NCBI RefSeq assembly: GCF_019649055.1
Contig: NW_026570442.1
Coordinates: 1-64,000 of the forward strand
DNA: 64,000 nucleotides
DNA from: Paramacrobiotus metropolitanus
Taxonomy: Eukaryota > Tardigrada > Eutardigrada > Parachela > Macrobiotidae
Reading direction: 5' to 3'
The position numbers and the translations under genes were made by a program. Positions 42,674 through 52,464 of the stretch are shown here, one piece after another. Within the stretch, counting starts at the first letter, position 1; every line of letters begins with the position of its first letter. The notes beneath the pieces are model-generated. The model had not been told where the DNA came from and made no database searches. It was given only the letters and a program-made list of their open reading frames with translations.

Positions 42674-43043
42674 ATTGTTTTATTAATTTTGCGCCGTAGG
42701 GGGTTTCTTTTTCTTCTCCTCAATTGCTCCTTTGTTATATAAATGTACAATTTTTGGGCAGATGTTATTTGTTAGGTCGAAAATTTTTCCTGAAAATTAA
42801 ATCCCATTTTTTTGTAAAATACAAGTCTTAAAGGGCGGCGTCGGCTTTATTCGCTGTGTTTATTTCAGTCTAATATAGTAACTACGATTCGTTTCTTGAG
42901 TTTTTCAATAATAAGCAGCAAACAAAAGTCTTGTTCCGGTCAGCTTTGCGGTCAGTTTTTATTTCCGGTAATAACACGGTAACAGAAGCAGTTCACTGCG
43001 CATACAAGAAACGAATGTAAGAAGTCCCGGAAGTTGCTAATGT
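42674..43043. other. intergenic between convergent genes
   Basis: Holds the 3-prime ends of two convergent genes. ATATAAATGT and GAAAATTAAATCC near 42740-42805 may act as polyadenylation region. No gene is seen. Confidence 0.4.
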
Positions 43044-44748
43044 TCATGCACTATTAATCGGGACGGGCGGGCTGGAACTAGTTCCCATGCGCTTGCTAAC
43101 AACTACTTGCATCTGGCAGTTCAGGCATAACAGTCGCAGTTTACCGCGTTTTCGAATAATCAGAGTGCAGCAGCTAGCACAGCGCGGACATTGTACAAAA
43201 CATTTAAAGTAGTTTTTCAGCACTTGTTGTACATGGCGGACGTTAAAGTGGCGATAGATGTCAAGATAGGTGTATTTCCGGTAAACATCCGGCACGTACG
43301 TGGTTGGCGGCTGCGGCTCAACTCCTGGGCGCGGGATGACAGTAGCGCGTAGTGATGTCTGGAAATAAACATCAAGAGGTATCAAGGGCTGCTCCATGAT
43401 GTTTTGGAAGTGATAGAAATTGGACAGGCGCGTCAGACACACCAGGTTGTGGTGATGACTAACGATGGGTGTTGGAAGCGGCTGCAAAATATCCCATGTT
43501 TATTGCGCAAAAAAGAAACGATGTGATGCACATATCAGAATAAGAAAATGACACGCCAGAGCGTGGTGATAACTAACGATAGGTGTTGGAAGTGGCTGTA
43601 ATATGTCTCATAAATGCATCATAAAAAGAGAGACGACGCGGTCGACATACCAGAATAAGGGACAAAGCCAGGTGCGAAGGTAATGGGGATGGTGATCTGT
43701 CTGCGGTGCTTGTGGTGGTGGACATGTTGACCGTAAGAGAAATGCTATCCGGGTCAAAGCTGTTTTCGTAGCTGTCGGCGGTGCCACCGCCGGCGGAAAG
43801 GTAGACGGGTGATGGTGGAGGAACTGGCATTGTCGGCGGTGTGTTTTCGCGATAGTCTTCACTATTAGGATGCTCATCAGCAGTGTATGGGGGCGGGGCG
43901 ACGGCTGTGGCTGCAGTTCACAATTATTTTGCTGCTGACGGCTGTCTCGTAGTGGCGCGACTGCCGTTCGGCGACGACGTAGTGAAAGAGGCATTCTGCT
44001 GGTTTTGGTTTGAATGAAGCGGCGGCTGCGGCGGCGGCGGCGGCGATGCTGACTCAGGTGACGCGGGGGAATAACTGGGGGATGATGGTGTTAGCAGCAG
44101 CGACGACGACGACGGCCTTATCGACGGGAGAGCAGGTGACTTGTTGCTGTTGTTGTTATTATAATGACAAGCGATATTCGGAGGGCACTCTAAGATTCCC
44201 AGAAGGCGCTTATAATACCTTTGAAGTATTGTCCAGAGGAGCTGTCGAGCAGCGTCGGATTTCGCAGAGGAAGTAGTTAGTCCACAGCCGATTACGTATA
44301 TATCCTCGTTGGCAACAGCAGCCTGGCAGTTCCAACGGGTGGCCTCCGCGGAAGGCACGCGGCGATATTCCACGTCAAAATTAAGAACCGTGGCAATATT
44401 GTCCACCAGTTGTGTAAGGCGCAGAGGTGCAAGGTTAATGTCAGTAGATGATTCAATGTACGCGCTGGTGGTAGGAACAGCAGCGGAGGCAGGACTGTCC
44501 AGTAGCTTCAGTAAGGTGCTATGATAATTGCGTAACACCAACGCCAGTAGCTTCTTTGCACTGTCCTGCTTAGCCGTAGCAAAAGATTTCCCAACACCCT
44601 CTGCAAAAATCTTCTCAGCGATTACTGCCGCGCGATACCTGCAAATGGCAGCTTCGTTTTTCTTCCGGGGAATAGTTTTATAATCGAGGTCAAATGACAG
44701 AATTTTGGCGATAAGACTTAGTATTGTAGTGAAATGACGCCGTACCAT
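43044..44748 (-). CDS. viral dsRNA-binding / eIF2-beta-like fusion protein (spliced)
   Basis: The minus-strand first exon encodes two divergent dsRBD-like repeats: first GVGKSFATAKQDSAKKLLALV, second GCGLTTSSAKSDAARQLL, each preceded by the RYRAAV / NCQAAVANED strand. A Ser/Pro-rich linker follows. After an unresolved junction (43.91-43.93 kb), exon 43910-43651 and, by intron 43650-43482 in phase, exon 43481-43044 follow. The last exon carries VQQVLKNYFKCFVQCPRC ... LLCLNC: a C-x2-C-x17-C-x2-C zinc ribbon after a VLxxYxK helix, the same layout as the C-terminus of eukaryotic initiation factor 2 beta. Start: the ATG at 44796 lies only 4 nt from the TATA box, so the ATG at 44748 is likelier. 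Inference: masks dsRNA and mimics eIF2beta. Confidence 0.6.
43449..43665 (-). repeat. tandem duplication of an intron-exon boundary inside the dsRBD-eIF2beta gene
   Basis: Two copies about 108-114 bp apart share GATxGGTGTTGGAAGxGGCTG and CATA(T/C)CAGAATAAG(G/A). Both keep an acceptor-like (T)ACAG/GCAG on the minus strand. Only the outer copy keeps the donor GTATGT; the inner one reads ATATGT. The annotated intron spans from one copy to the other. Confidence 0.65.
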
Positions 44749-44799
44749 TTCGAGAAGCAGGGCTGCGTGATCTGCAATTTTAGCAGGCGGCAACATGGG

Positions 44800-44805
44800 T
44801 TTATA
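44800..44805 (-). promoter_or_regulatory. TATA box of the dsRBD-eIF2beta-like gene
   Basis: Minus strand reads CTTTTATAAACCC. It fits the recurring TATA boxes of this element and places transcription start near 44775. Confidence 0.45.
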
Positions 44806-44965
44806 AAAGCCGTAGGTCAGCGGTGGGCGGAGAGAGCGGCGTGGCCCTGGTACATAATAAGTTAATTAGCCAGATGTTGTTGTTGCACATGCAGTCCCTC
44901 GGGATTATGCATGCGCACACCAACAAGTCTGCCTCATATGTGGGCGTAACTAATCCTTTCGGGTC

Positions 44966-44973
44966 TATATAAA
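44966..44973 (+). promoter_or_regulatory. TATA box of the integrase gene
   Basis: TATATAAA, about 260 nt upstream of the integrase ATG. The leader between has a possible intron (GTAAGTG at 45206). Confidence 0.5.
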
Positions 44974-45234
44974 TGCTGTTTTAGCGTGATTTCGCGCCCA
45001 CTTAAATTACTCGGTCAATTTACTGTTGGCTTGTTCGCCGCCTTCCCTCGGCACTAAGTCGCGCTCGCTTGCAATCTGTTATCAGGACATTGTCGATGCT
45101 ATCTTACTGCTATTGCTGGTGCTGCTGGTGCAGCCGGATTACTGTGGAATAATACTATCATTTGCTCTTGCACTTGTTCTACATCTGCATTGTTTGTTCG
45201 CCGGGTAAGTGTCGGTGCAGCCGGATAGAAGATA

Positions 45235-46369
45235 ATGGGGAGAAGAAGAGAGAGTGCGCGGAGTGGCAGCGGTGCTGGTAGTGGCACCGGCATGTCCGCA
45301 GTTGCTGTTAGTCGTCGTAAGGTTGCGTTGCTGAAAAAACTTTATACGGATGTGACATCCCCAGCTTACCTTGCTGGAGCTGCAGCACTGCATCGATCAG
45401 CTAAAGAAAGGGAAAAAGAAATACATGCTAAAATAAACTTGCGTGACGTGAAAGAATTTCTTTCTCAGCAGACAATTCACACACTTCATAAGCCGGTTCG
45501 CTTTAGATTTAAAAAGCTTAAAAATTTCTGTGTGGGAATTGATAATGTCTGGCATGCGGATTTGGTAGAACTGCAGAAAATTAAAAGATTTAACGAAAAA
45601 TATAGATTTATTCTGACGATGGTTGACTGCGTCAGTCGTTTTGCTTTTTCACAACCGCTTACTAGCAAGTCCGGAGGTAACGTTGCGAATGCTATGGAAA
45701 AAATTTTTCAGAATCGTCGCCCTGTTGTGTTAGGTAAACCCTGAATTTCAGATGCAATTATCTGGCGTTTTATTTTTTTTGTTTAATTTTCTAAATGCTG
45801 CTGCAGTGACTGATGCTGGAAAAGAGTTTCTGAATGAAAAGGCGAAAGAAGTTTATATCAAATATGGTATTCGGCATCAGGTGTCTGCGTCGCGCTTCAA
45901 AGCAGCCCTAGCAGAACGCTTTAACCGTACCCTGAAAACGACACTTTTCCGGCATTTCACCTTTACCAAAAGTCCAAATTGGTTTTCATCATTGCAAAAT
46001 ATTGTCAGTAATTATAACAGGAGCGTACACAGTAGCATCAAGATGAAGCCAGCTGAAGTATCAGTTAAAAACCAATCTCAGCTGTTTAAGCTGGGACAAG
46101 AAAAAAGGTTTATTAAGCTGGAGAAGCCTGCATTTAGGCTGGGCGAAACCGTGAGAGTAATGCTGAAAAAACCCCATTTCAGCAAGGGCTACACTCAGAC
46201 ATTTTCTGATGAAGTGTACAAAATTGCTGATATTGTTTATGGACCAGTGATTATGTACCGGCTCGAAGATATTCACGGCCGCCTAGTAAAAGAAGCACAG
46301 AATGGGCGGGCGTCGCAGTTATTTTATAAAGAAGATTTAGCCAGTACTCGAAAGCTACGCGATGACTAG
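45235..46369 (+). CDS. Maverick/Polinton-type retroviral-like integrase (spliced)
   Basis: Starts at ATG 45235. Exons 45235-45733 and 45807-46369 give about 353 residues across a 73-nt intron (GTAAAC...CTGCAG). Catalytic residues: D in VWHADLVELQ, D in VTDAGKEF (right after the intron) and E in LAERFNRTLK. The C-terminal part (FSKGYTQTFSDEVYKIAD and LFYKEDL) is the SH3/chromodomain-like module usual in Maverick integrases. It inserts the element DNA into chromosomes. Opposite orientation to the dsRBD gene, sharing a roughly 440-nt intergenic region. All catalytic residues are intact. Confidence 0.9.
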
Positions 46370-46445
46370 TGGGGCGCGCGTATGTTTATATGTAGCCTAT
46401 GACCGTCGAATGCTTTATGCTGGAACTTTTTTGTAGAAAACAAAA

Positions 46446-47336
46446 ATGATGGATAATGGATTTTATGTGACACTGCATAGTGCGGCAGCCCTGGCGTACG
46501 GAACCCAGATCCTTCACAACAGCGCAACCCATTTTGCCAATAAGCTGCAGTTTCCGCTGCTCTCGTTTAGGGAACAGGAGGAGCCCTGGGAAGTTGCCCT
46601 TGTTCGTGCTCATTCATCTGCTAAGTTTACTCGAATTCCGCTGGAACAGCGCCAAATTTCCGTCTTTCACGGAAAGTGTGGTGAATCGTTTTTGGACGGA
46701 TTTCTCGCAGAATCGGATTTTGACTTGCCACCGGCTGAATTTGTAGCCGCAGTCAATAAGGTGGTGCAAGCGATGATTGTTAGCTGCGGAACCACAACCT
46801 GGACAGAAGAAAAGCCGCAGATTCAGCTCGTGGATGGGAAATTTCAGTGGATTAGCAAAAATTACGGCTACCAGTTTGTTAATCGCGGTAATCTCTTGTC
46901 AGCTGCCCTTGGCCTGACATACGACGAGGCGCTGGGAATATCGCGTCAACATGTAACCACATCTTACGTTCACGATCAATCGTTTCATAAATACGGGGAT
47001 ACACGCTTTATTCGACATCGTCTCCCAGTTGACCCGACACGCGGCCGACGTCAGATTGCGCTCCTACTAAATCACGTCATTCCGACAGCATTTGGAGGCA
47101 GGCTGGAAAACATCTTGGCAGTAGCGACTGCCGAAAAAATGAAGAGCGGATATGAGCCAAAACATCGAATTTACGTACCTGTACACAACTGGTTCAGCAA
47201 GTCGAATCCGGAGATTACATTGAAGTCAGATTGGCAAATGGAGTGGACGGACGAAAGTCTTGGCGAAACGACGATTACTCTTCGTTATCGAAAATCAAAG
47301 CGAGCAGCAGCAGCAGCACCACAAAGAGACTTTTGA
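46446..47336 (+). CDS. candidate minor capsid (penton-like) protein
   Basis: ATG 46446, 296 residues, uninterrupted. No motif that I can name by itself; composition suits a beta-rich structural protein, with an Ala/Lys-rich C-terminus. The call rests on position: in Maverick and adintovirus genomes the minor capsid (single jelly-roll, penton-like) gene usually lies directly before the core-peptide and major capsid genes, as here. A structure-based search would decide; it could be another virion protein. Confidence 0.45.
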   Translation: MMDNGFYVTLHSAAALAYGTQILHNSATHFANKLQFPLLSFREQEEPWEVALVRAHSSAKFTRIPLEQRQISVFHGKCGESFLDGFLAESDFDLPPAEFVAAVNKVVQAMIVSCGTTTWTEEKPQIQLVDGKFQWISKNYGYQFVNRGNLLSAALGLTYDEALGISRQHVTTSYVHDQSFHKYGDTRFIRHRLPVDPTRGRRQIALLLNHVIPTAFGGRLENILAVATAEKMKSGYEPKHRIYVPVHNWFSKSNPEITLKSDWQMEWTDESLGETTITLRYRKSKRAAAAAPQRDF

Positions 47337-47437
47337 GTAATGCTTTATTAAAAGGTGTATGTGGGCGTGTCGTGAGGCGTGGCTTTAATATTAACTCTGT
47401 TTTATGTTTGGGTGCCTTTCTGTAACCCGAAAACGAG

Positions 47438-47445
47438 TATAAAAG
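47438..47445 (+). promoter_or_regulatory. TATA box before core peptide and major capsid genes
   Basis: TATAAAAG in GAGTATAAAAGAGCAG; transcription would start near 47470. Confidence 0.55.
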
Positions 47446-47558
47446 AGCAGACGGATGATGCAGAAGGTTCATTCTGGTTGTTGTTGTTGCGTGGGTAGTG
47501 CAAAACAGTAGTGTTTGGAGACACTACGCGTTTCTCACAGTTGTTAATTGTTTGTTGA

Positions 47559-47762
47559 AAAACGGCTAAATACGGAAAGAAAAAAAGGAGGCGCAGCAGT
47601 CGAGCGGTTATAAAACGAACAATAGTTCAATCAACAGTGATTGGTAGATATCGGAGGCGAAGACGAGGAAGAGGAAGAGGGCGACGACGTCGGAGACGAA
47701 CAATACGCACAGGTCTTTTTCAGAAAATTACCCGAGGAAAATCTTTGGCATCTATTGTTTAG
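47559..47762 (+). CDS. small Arg-rich core peptide, possible adenovirus-pX-like
   Basis: An open frame of 67 codons after an in-frame TGA has no ATG near its start, so a spliced or non-ATG start is needed. It contains KKKRRRSSR and a run of RRRRR/RGRGR, then a short C-terminus (FQKITRGKSLASIV) ending in TAG 12 nt before the major capsid ATG. Small basic DNA-condensing peptides encoded between minor and major capsid genes are known in adenoviruses and Maverick-like elements. That is the basis of the call. Confidence 0.45.
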   Translation, partial: KTAKYGKKKRRRSSRAVIKRTIVQSTVIGRYRRRRRGRGRGRRRRRRTIRTGLFQKITRGKSLASIV

Positions 47763-47774
47763 AAAATTTGAAAA

Positions 47775-48103
47775 ATGACTACCGTTGCGGCGAAAACGCA
47801 AGCTACGATCGAAAAGTTTCCGGACGAACTACAGTTGTTCGATCCGCCAGTTAGTCAGTCCACCATTGAAAGTAGCCATACGATGGAGTTTCTGCCGCTA
47901 AACCAAGTTGTAAACAATTCGGAAGTCATAGAATTTTTGCTACCCTCTACGGAATACTATTTAGATCTATCAGACATTCAGCAATATATACGCTCACAGA
48001 TTTTGGAAAGAGACGGCAGCAAGCCATTAGGTATAATTAAGTCTCCTACTACAAGTGTAGGAAGCGCCAACGCAGCATCGGCGGCTTCTGCTGCTGCGGC
48101 TGC

Positions 48104-48151
<48 letters not shown>

Positions 48152-49546
48152 ACCTACACCTGTCGTCAATCGTGACATTCGCGACGCTGCTAATAATCCA
48201 GTCATAGTACAAGGACAGGGCAATGTCGATGCCGCTGCCGCAGCAGCTCCACGAACAGATGGTCAACGGCAGCATCCACTGCCGTCACAGCCTCACTATA
48301 CAACAGATCCGTTGCGCGACCCAGTAATTGCAAATATTGTACGAAATATGAGTTCAGCGGATAGGCGGGAATATATTAAAAAGCTTAGCCAGATAGGAAT
48401 TCGAGATGCGGCACCTGTTAATTTGCTTTTCTACATGATGTTCGAAAGGGTAGAAGTTGAACTGAATGGCACACCCTTTGTGGTCAGCTATGGGAATTAT
48501 GGATATAAAGCATTTTTTAATGTTCTCCTTAATTATTCCCGCGGGGTTAAAAAACACCTGTTACGAAATGTAATGTGGTTTAAAGATAAATTAAGCGATA
48601 TTTATCCGGAGGATAGTTTGGATAGCGTAGATCTGCTGAATGCGGAAACAAACCAAGGACTCGTAGAAAGATATCGTGAAACAAAAGAGGGCCGACCCTT
48701 CGAAATGATTGGAAGGATAATGCACGAGTTGTTCTATCTCGAGCATTATTTACTGCCTGAAGTGTCAATCAGAATTCGCTTGTTTAAACGCAATCCATCA
48801 TTCTTTTTAATGTCAGATGACCCGATGCCTAATTATTACCTTAACATACTTGACATGCGCTTGCTGGCCAGGTTTGTGAAATTGTCACCAAAGATACATG
48901 ACCAGATCCAGAAAAGACTGTCCACTCAGCCAGCCATTTATAAAATTTATTCTGCGACAGACGTCCGTACTAGAGCTATCACACCGGGTCAACGGCTGTA
49001 TACTTTTGACAACTTTTTTGGGTCGGAAAAAATACCAAATCGCATTATTTTTGCCTTGGTAACGCACGAAGCGTACTTGGGTAGTTACCAGAAAAATCCG
49101 CTGAATTTTCAACATTTTGATCTCCAGGAAATAAGTCTGGTTGTCGATAACCAAATTATTACGTACAAAATAGATTTCGCTAACGGCCAATATGCTCAGT
49201 TATATAGCGCTTTGTCCTGCCAACTAGGTAATCGACGCTTAGACTGTTCCTCTGACACATCCTATGATGAACTGAGATACGGCACGGTAAATTATATTAT
49301 AATGCACAAATTTTACTTTGTTTTTATTTTTCTTATGTTTTATGTTTTTATTACTAGAGTATCTACCCATTTGACCTCACGCCTAATCACAACTTTGATG
49401 ACATTCCGGTTGAGCGCAAACAAATGGCGCGATTGGAGCTAAAGTTTTCTACACCACCCAAAGAGCCGTTGGAATTGCTAGTTTTCTATGAGCAACCGCG
49501 AATTTTTCAAATTGACAAACATAGAAAGTTCATTAATGTGCTTTGA
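47775..49546 (+). CDS. major capsid protein (Polinton/adintovirus type, spliced)
   Basis: Starts at ATG 47775. Exons 47775-49286 and 49358-49546 join in phase 0 across a 71-nt intron (GTAAAT...TTACTAG), giving about 566 residues. Typical family features: MPNYYLNILDMRLLARFVKL, NFFGSEKIPNRIIFALVTHE followed by AYLGSYQKNPLNFQHFD, and YPFDLTPN near the C-terminus, which lies in the second exon. Residues about 97-125 are a poly-Ala stretch from GCT/GCG codons inserted in the N-terminal half. The double jelly-roll fold is inferred from family similarity. The frame is intact. Confidence 0.8.
48066..48150 (+). repeat. GCT trinucleotide run encoding poly-Ala in the major capsid gene
   Basis: About 25 consecutive Ala codons, the later ones a pure (GCT)n/(GCTGCT) run. 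It lies before PTPVVNRDIRDAA. A recent microsatellite expansion within an otherwise normal capsid frame. Confidence 0.9.
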
Positions 49547-49638
49547 ATTGTAACTGTTTTTTGTACGTGGACTTGACGAGGCTAGAGCTGTATAATTTAA
49601 ATAACAAACAACCATAAAAAATGGACTTTTTATAATTT

Positions 49639-50316
49639 TTATTTATTACTGATGCTGTCATAACATTCGAAAAATATTTTCGAAACATTTCGCGATATAA
49701 GATCTTGACAAAGGTTAGCGGGTATATGAAAACAACAACCACAACAATATTGACTAGACGAAAACAATTCACGATAAGCGCCATGAACTTTTGCTAGATC
49801 ATCAATAGCCATTAATAAGGTTTCAGCGGCCGTTGCCGGGCTGTGTCTCTTGAGCATGCGACGCAAGCCGTCCATTGGCTTTAAGTCTAAGTAAAAGGTC
49901 ACATTGGGAGTATGGTGCTGCAGCGCGGATTCCACAGCTTTCATCCACTCCAAACCGTGGCCACGCGATAATCCGTAAGCGAAATCGGAGAGTAAATAGC
50001 GATGCAGTATTACGACTTTTCCATCGGCCAGTGCTGCCGATATGGAATCGTTGAGATAGGCACGGCAAGCAGCAAGCAGAAGATAATTTTGCGGTAGTTT
50101 ATAGAGAAAGCTGGAGGATAGGACGGTATTAACTAGGTTACTTAGTGAAACTGGGGCTGATGATGTCGGCGGATGGTGAAGAACAATTACCTGGTATCCT
50201 CGCGATGTTAAATCTAGAGCAAGGCGGCGCACCTGCTCTGCTTTTCCGGAACAATTAATCCCTTCAAAAACCACTAGGAAAGGTTTTTGTGGTGTGGGTG
50301 GCAGTATAGGCGACAT
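49639..50316 (-). CDS. thymidylate-kinase-like protein with altered active site
   Basis: ATG 50316 gives 225 residues, the usual length of dTMP kinases. Family layout: P-loop LVVFEGINCSGKAEQ, LNDSISAALADGKVVI strand, HRYLLSDFAYG in place of DRYxxSxxAY, and YLDLKPMDGLRRM. dTMP kinases phosphorylate dTMP to dTDP for DNA synthesis. Key positions differ: Asn for Asp after EGI, Ala-Glu for Ser-Thr after GK, and His for the Asp of DRY. Either diverged substrate use or loss of activity. An upstream in-frame GTG extension exists, but no TATA supports it. Overlaps the promoter-distal end of the next minus-strand gene. Confidence 0.65.
   Translation of the reverse strand: MSPILPPTPQKPFLVVFEGINCSGKAEQVRRLALDLTSRGYQVIVLHHPPTSSAPVSLSNLVNTVLSSSFLYKLPQNYLLLAACRAYLNDSISAALADGKVVILHRYLLSDFAYGLSRGHGLEWMKAVESALQHHTPNVTFYLDLKPMDGLRRMLKRHSPATAAETLLMAIDDLAKVHGAYRELFSSSQYCCGCCFHIPANLCQDLISRNVSKIFFECYDSISNK
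49891..49898. other. sporadic AAAGGTCA copies outside the Gypsy element
   Basis: Single AAGGTCA/TGACCTT copies also occur at about 7636, 13732, 34170, 49892, 51131, 58423 and 61046. That density is near chance and far below the density in 18.96-31.6 kb. Listed here as the background for the motif finding. Confidence 0.6.
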
Positions 50317-50434
50317 CAATGAGATACTGGCAACCAAATCGAAATGGAATGTGCTGAGCGAGTGAATAATATATACATGCATACAGTGGTGGAAACAGAC
50401 AGGCGGTGAGTGGCAAACGTCTGCGGGGGGATGG

Positions 50435-52137
50435 CTAGTGCAATCGCGGTCGTTTTGCTTGATGCTGAATGATGTCACCGTCGCCGTTGCCTCCTTCTCC
50501 TCCTCCTCCTGATGAGTTCATCGTATTTCCCGCCTCTTGTTGCTGTTGTTGTGACATCATCATCTTTCTGCCGCCGCTGGATGCTGTCCAGGCTTGCAAT
50601 TCTTCCGCGCCAAGAGTTTGACTGCCAACGGTTTGCTTCTGCTGCTGCTCTTTCAAGCGACGAGATATCTCCAAAATGATGCTCTTGTAATATACTCCAT
50701 AATGGCTATTCAATCGCAAAAACTCGCGCGCAAAAACCAGGTGCGCAATTGATAGTGCTTTCTGCTGCAGTGCCCAAGTCGCTTGAGAAGTGGTTTCCGG
50801 ATTCGAGAACGGCTCCCGCAATTCTTGAAGCTTTTGGAAGGATTCACGCGCGCGCCCGCGCAAAAAGATGCCATCAGGATCGAGATCCCTGCGACCAGCA
50901 AAGAAATCGTACGGAATTTTATCGCTACCTGGTGGTGGTGGGGTTGGTGTCTTAAGGTGAGCGGATGGTGACAAGCCGCTACTTGCATCGGAGCAAACGC
51001 TGCTGATGTTGGCAACAAGCGGGGCTAGAGCCGGAGCGGCAGCAGTCGCGCCAGACAAAGAGGTTGTCTGTTCACTAATAATTCCGGCAGAACCATCGGG
51101 TGGCAGATAAATCTGTGCTGGATGCAGAAAGGTCACGCCGGGACTTTGAAGCAACAGATGGGCTAACGTGTGTGGGGGCGGTAGCGTCGTTGGCTGCGTC
51201 GGTAGTATGGTTGGCGGCGGTGCTGCTGCTGCTGCTGCTGCTTGTACTGACGACGTTGCCGGCGCCGACGAAGGTGATGCGAATGAGCTCACGGACGACG
51301 GCGAAGATGCAGCGGTGGAATCTGTATAGCTAGTAATTGGCGACGGCAATGTGATGAGTTGCGATTGAGTTGAACTGTAATGCTGCTGCTGCTGCTGCTG
51401 GTTCTGCGGCGGATGTTCGTAGATAACCGATGGATTCTGCTGCATCAGCGCGTGTCGCGGTTGCGACTGTTGCTGTTGTTGATTTTGGTGGTGCTGATAC
51501 GCTAAAAAGGAGTGAAAGTGATTCGGCGGCGGCCGCTGCTGCTGGTGTGGGTGATGTGGGTGACCCCATGACCCGGCGGCGGCGGCGGCGGCGACGACGA
51601 TAGGTGGATTAGCGGCATCCGCAATGGTAGCTGCATTGTACAGTTTGTCCTGCCGTAACTGCTGCAGTGCGGGTGGTGACGAAATGTCTTGGAAGAATTC
51701 GGCCAGAATTGCCGCGGCGTTGACGGCATCTTCGTCGTTTTGGTTCTGCGGCGGCCTCGGCGGCGGATACTGCTGCAATTCTGTGAAAGCAACAGGCGTG
51801 TGCACTGCATTAAAGCCGCTTTAAGATGTAACTTCAAACTATTTTGATATATATCCATATATATATATATATATATATGTTTCCACTCTTCCTTACCATT
51901 TTCTGAAGACATCTGCTGCTGACTGGTGGCAAGTAGGCGAGCCATTATTTGGTGTGGTAATTGCTGCTGTTGCTGCTGCTGCTGGATGTTGACAGGATGG
52001 CGCGGCTGCTGTTGCTGCTGCTGCTGTGAAGTTAATCCAGAAACAGAAGGCGGCAATAAATTCCCCGTTGAGAAACTGTTAGCCAGCGGTTGCGTAGAAC
52101 TGGCCATACTTAAGTCGTACCAATTATTATACGCCAT
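50435..52137 (-). CDS. Gln/Pro/Ala-rich nuclear protein, spliced, unknown
   Basis: Exons 52137-51897 and 51780-50435 join in phase across a 116-nt intron containing a (TA)n run, giving 528 residues. The product has several poly-Gln tracts, poly-Ala and His/Pro-rich parts. One globular part near the C-terminus reads KIPYDFFAGRRDLDPDGIFL then HLVFAREFLRLNSHYGVYYK. The end HQAKRPRLH looks like a nuclear localisation signal. Such composition suggests a transcription regulator. TATAAG at 52229-52234 (minus) supports the ATG at 52137. No known family recognised. Confidence 0.5.
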
Positions 52138-52393
52138 TAGAAGGTCATCCGAAACTAGTTTATGGCTTGAATTAAAAATAGGAAGTCGATCAGAGGCAAA
52201 TAGTTCGGTCGAAAGCGACGCCAACAGCTTATATGCTGACCTCTGTCAACGTCCGTCTGGATGAAGGCGGAGTTTTCCTTTACTGCACAAGCATACGAAT
52301 GCAAGGTCCCTGGGGGACGCTTGCAATTGCGTGACTGTAGAACAGCAGTCCGGCGGCGGCGGCGGTAGCGGCGTCGCTGTTATTTTATTCGCC

Positions 52394-52402
52394 TATATAT
52401 AT
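52394..52402 (+). promoter_or_regulatory. TATA box of the R2 gene
   Basis: TATATATAT. Its distance to the ATG at 52405 is too short, which favours ATG 52465 as the real start. Confidence 0.45.
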
Positions 52403-52464
52403 GCATGCATGTAAAGAGCGACAAACAGATGCGCGCACACAGTCCGCACTTTAGGCCAGCGACT

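Noticed and set aside
44010-44276. Plus-strand Ala/Thr-rich ORF
   Set aside because: Antisense of the Ser/Pro-rich linker of the dsRBD-eIF2beta-like gene.
46446-47336. Adenain-type cysteine protease call for this gene
   Set aside because: No His-Asp/Glu-Cys triad pattern in the expected order; position fits a minor capsid protein better. No adenain-like protease was found elsewhere in the block.
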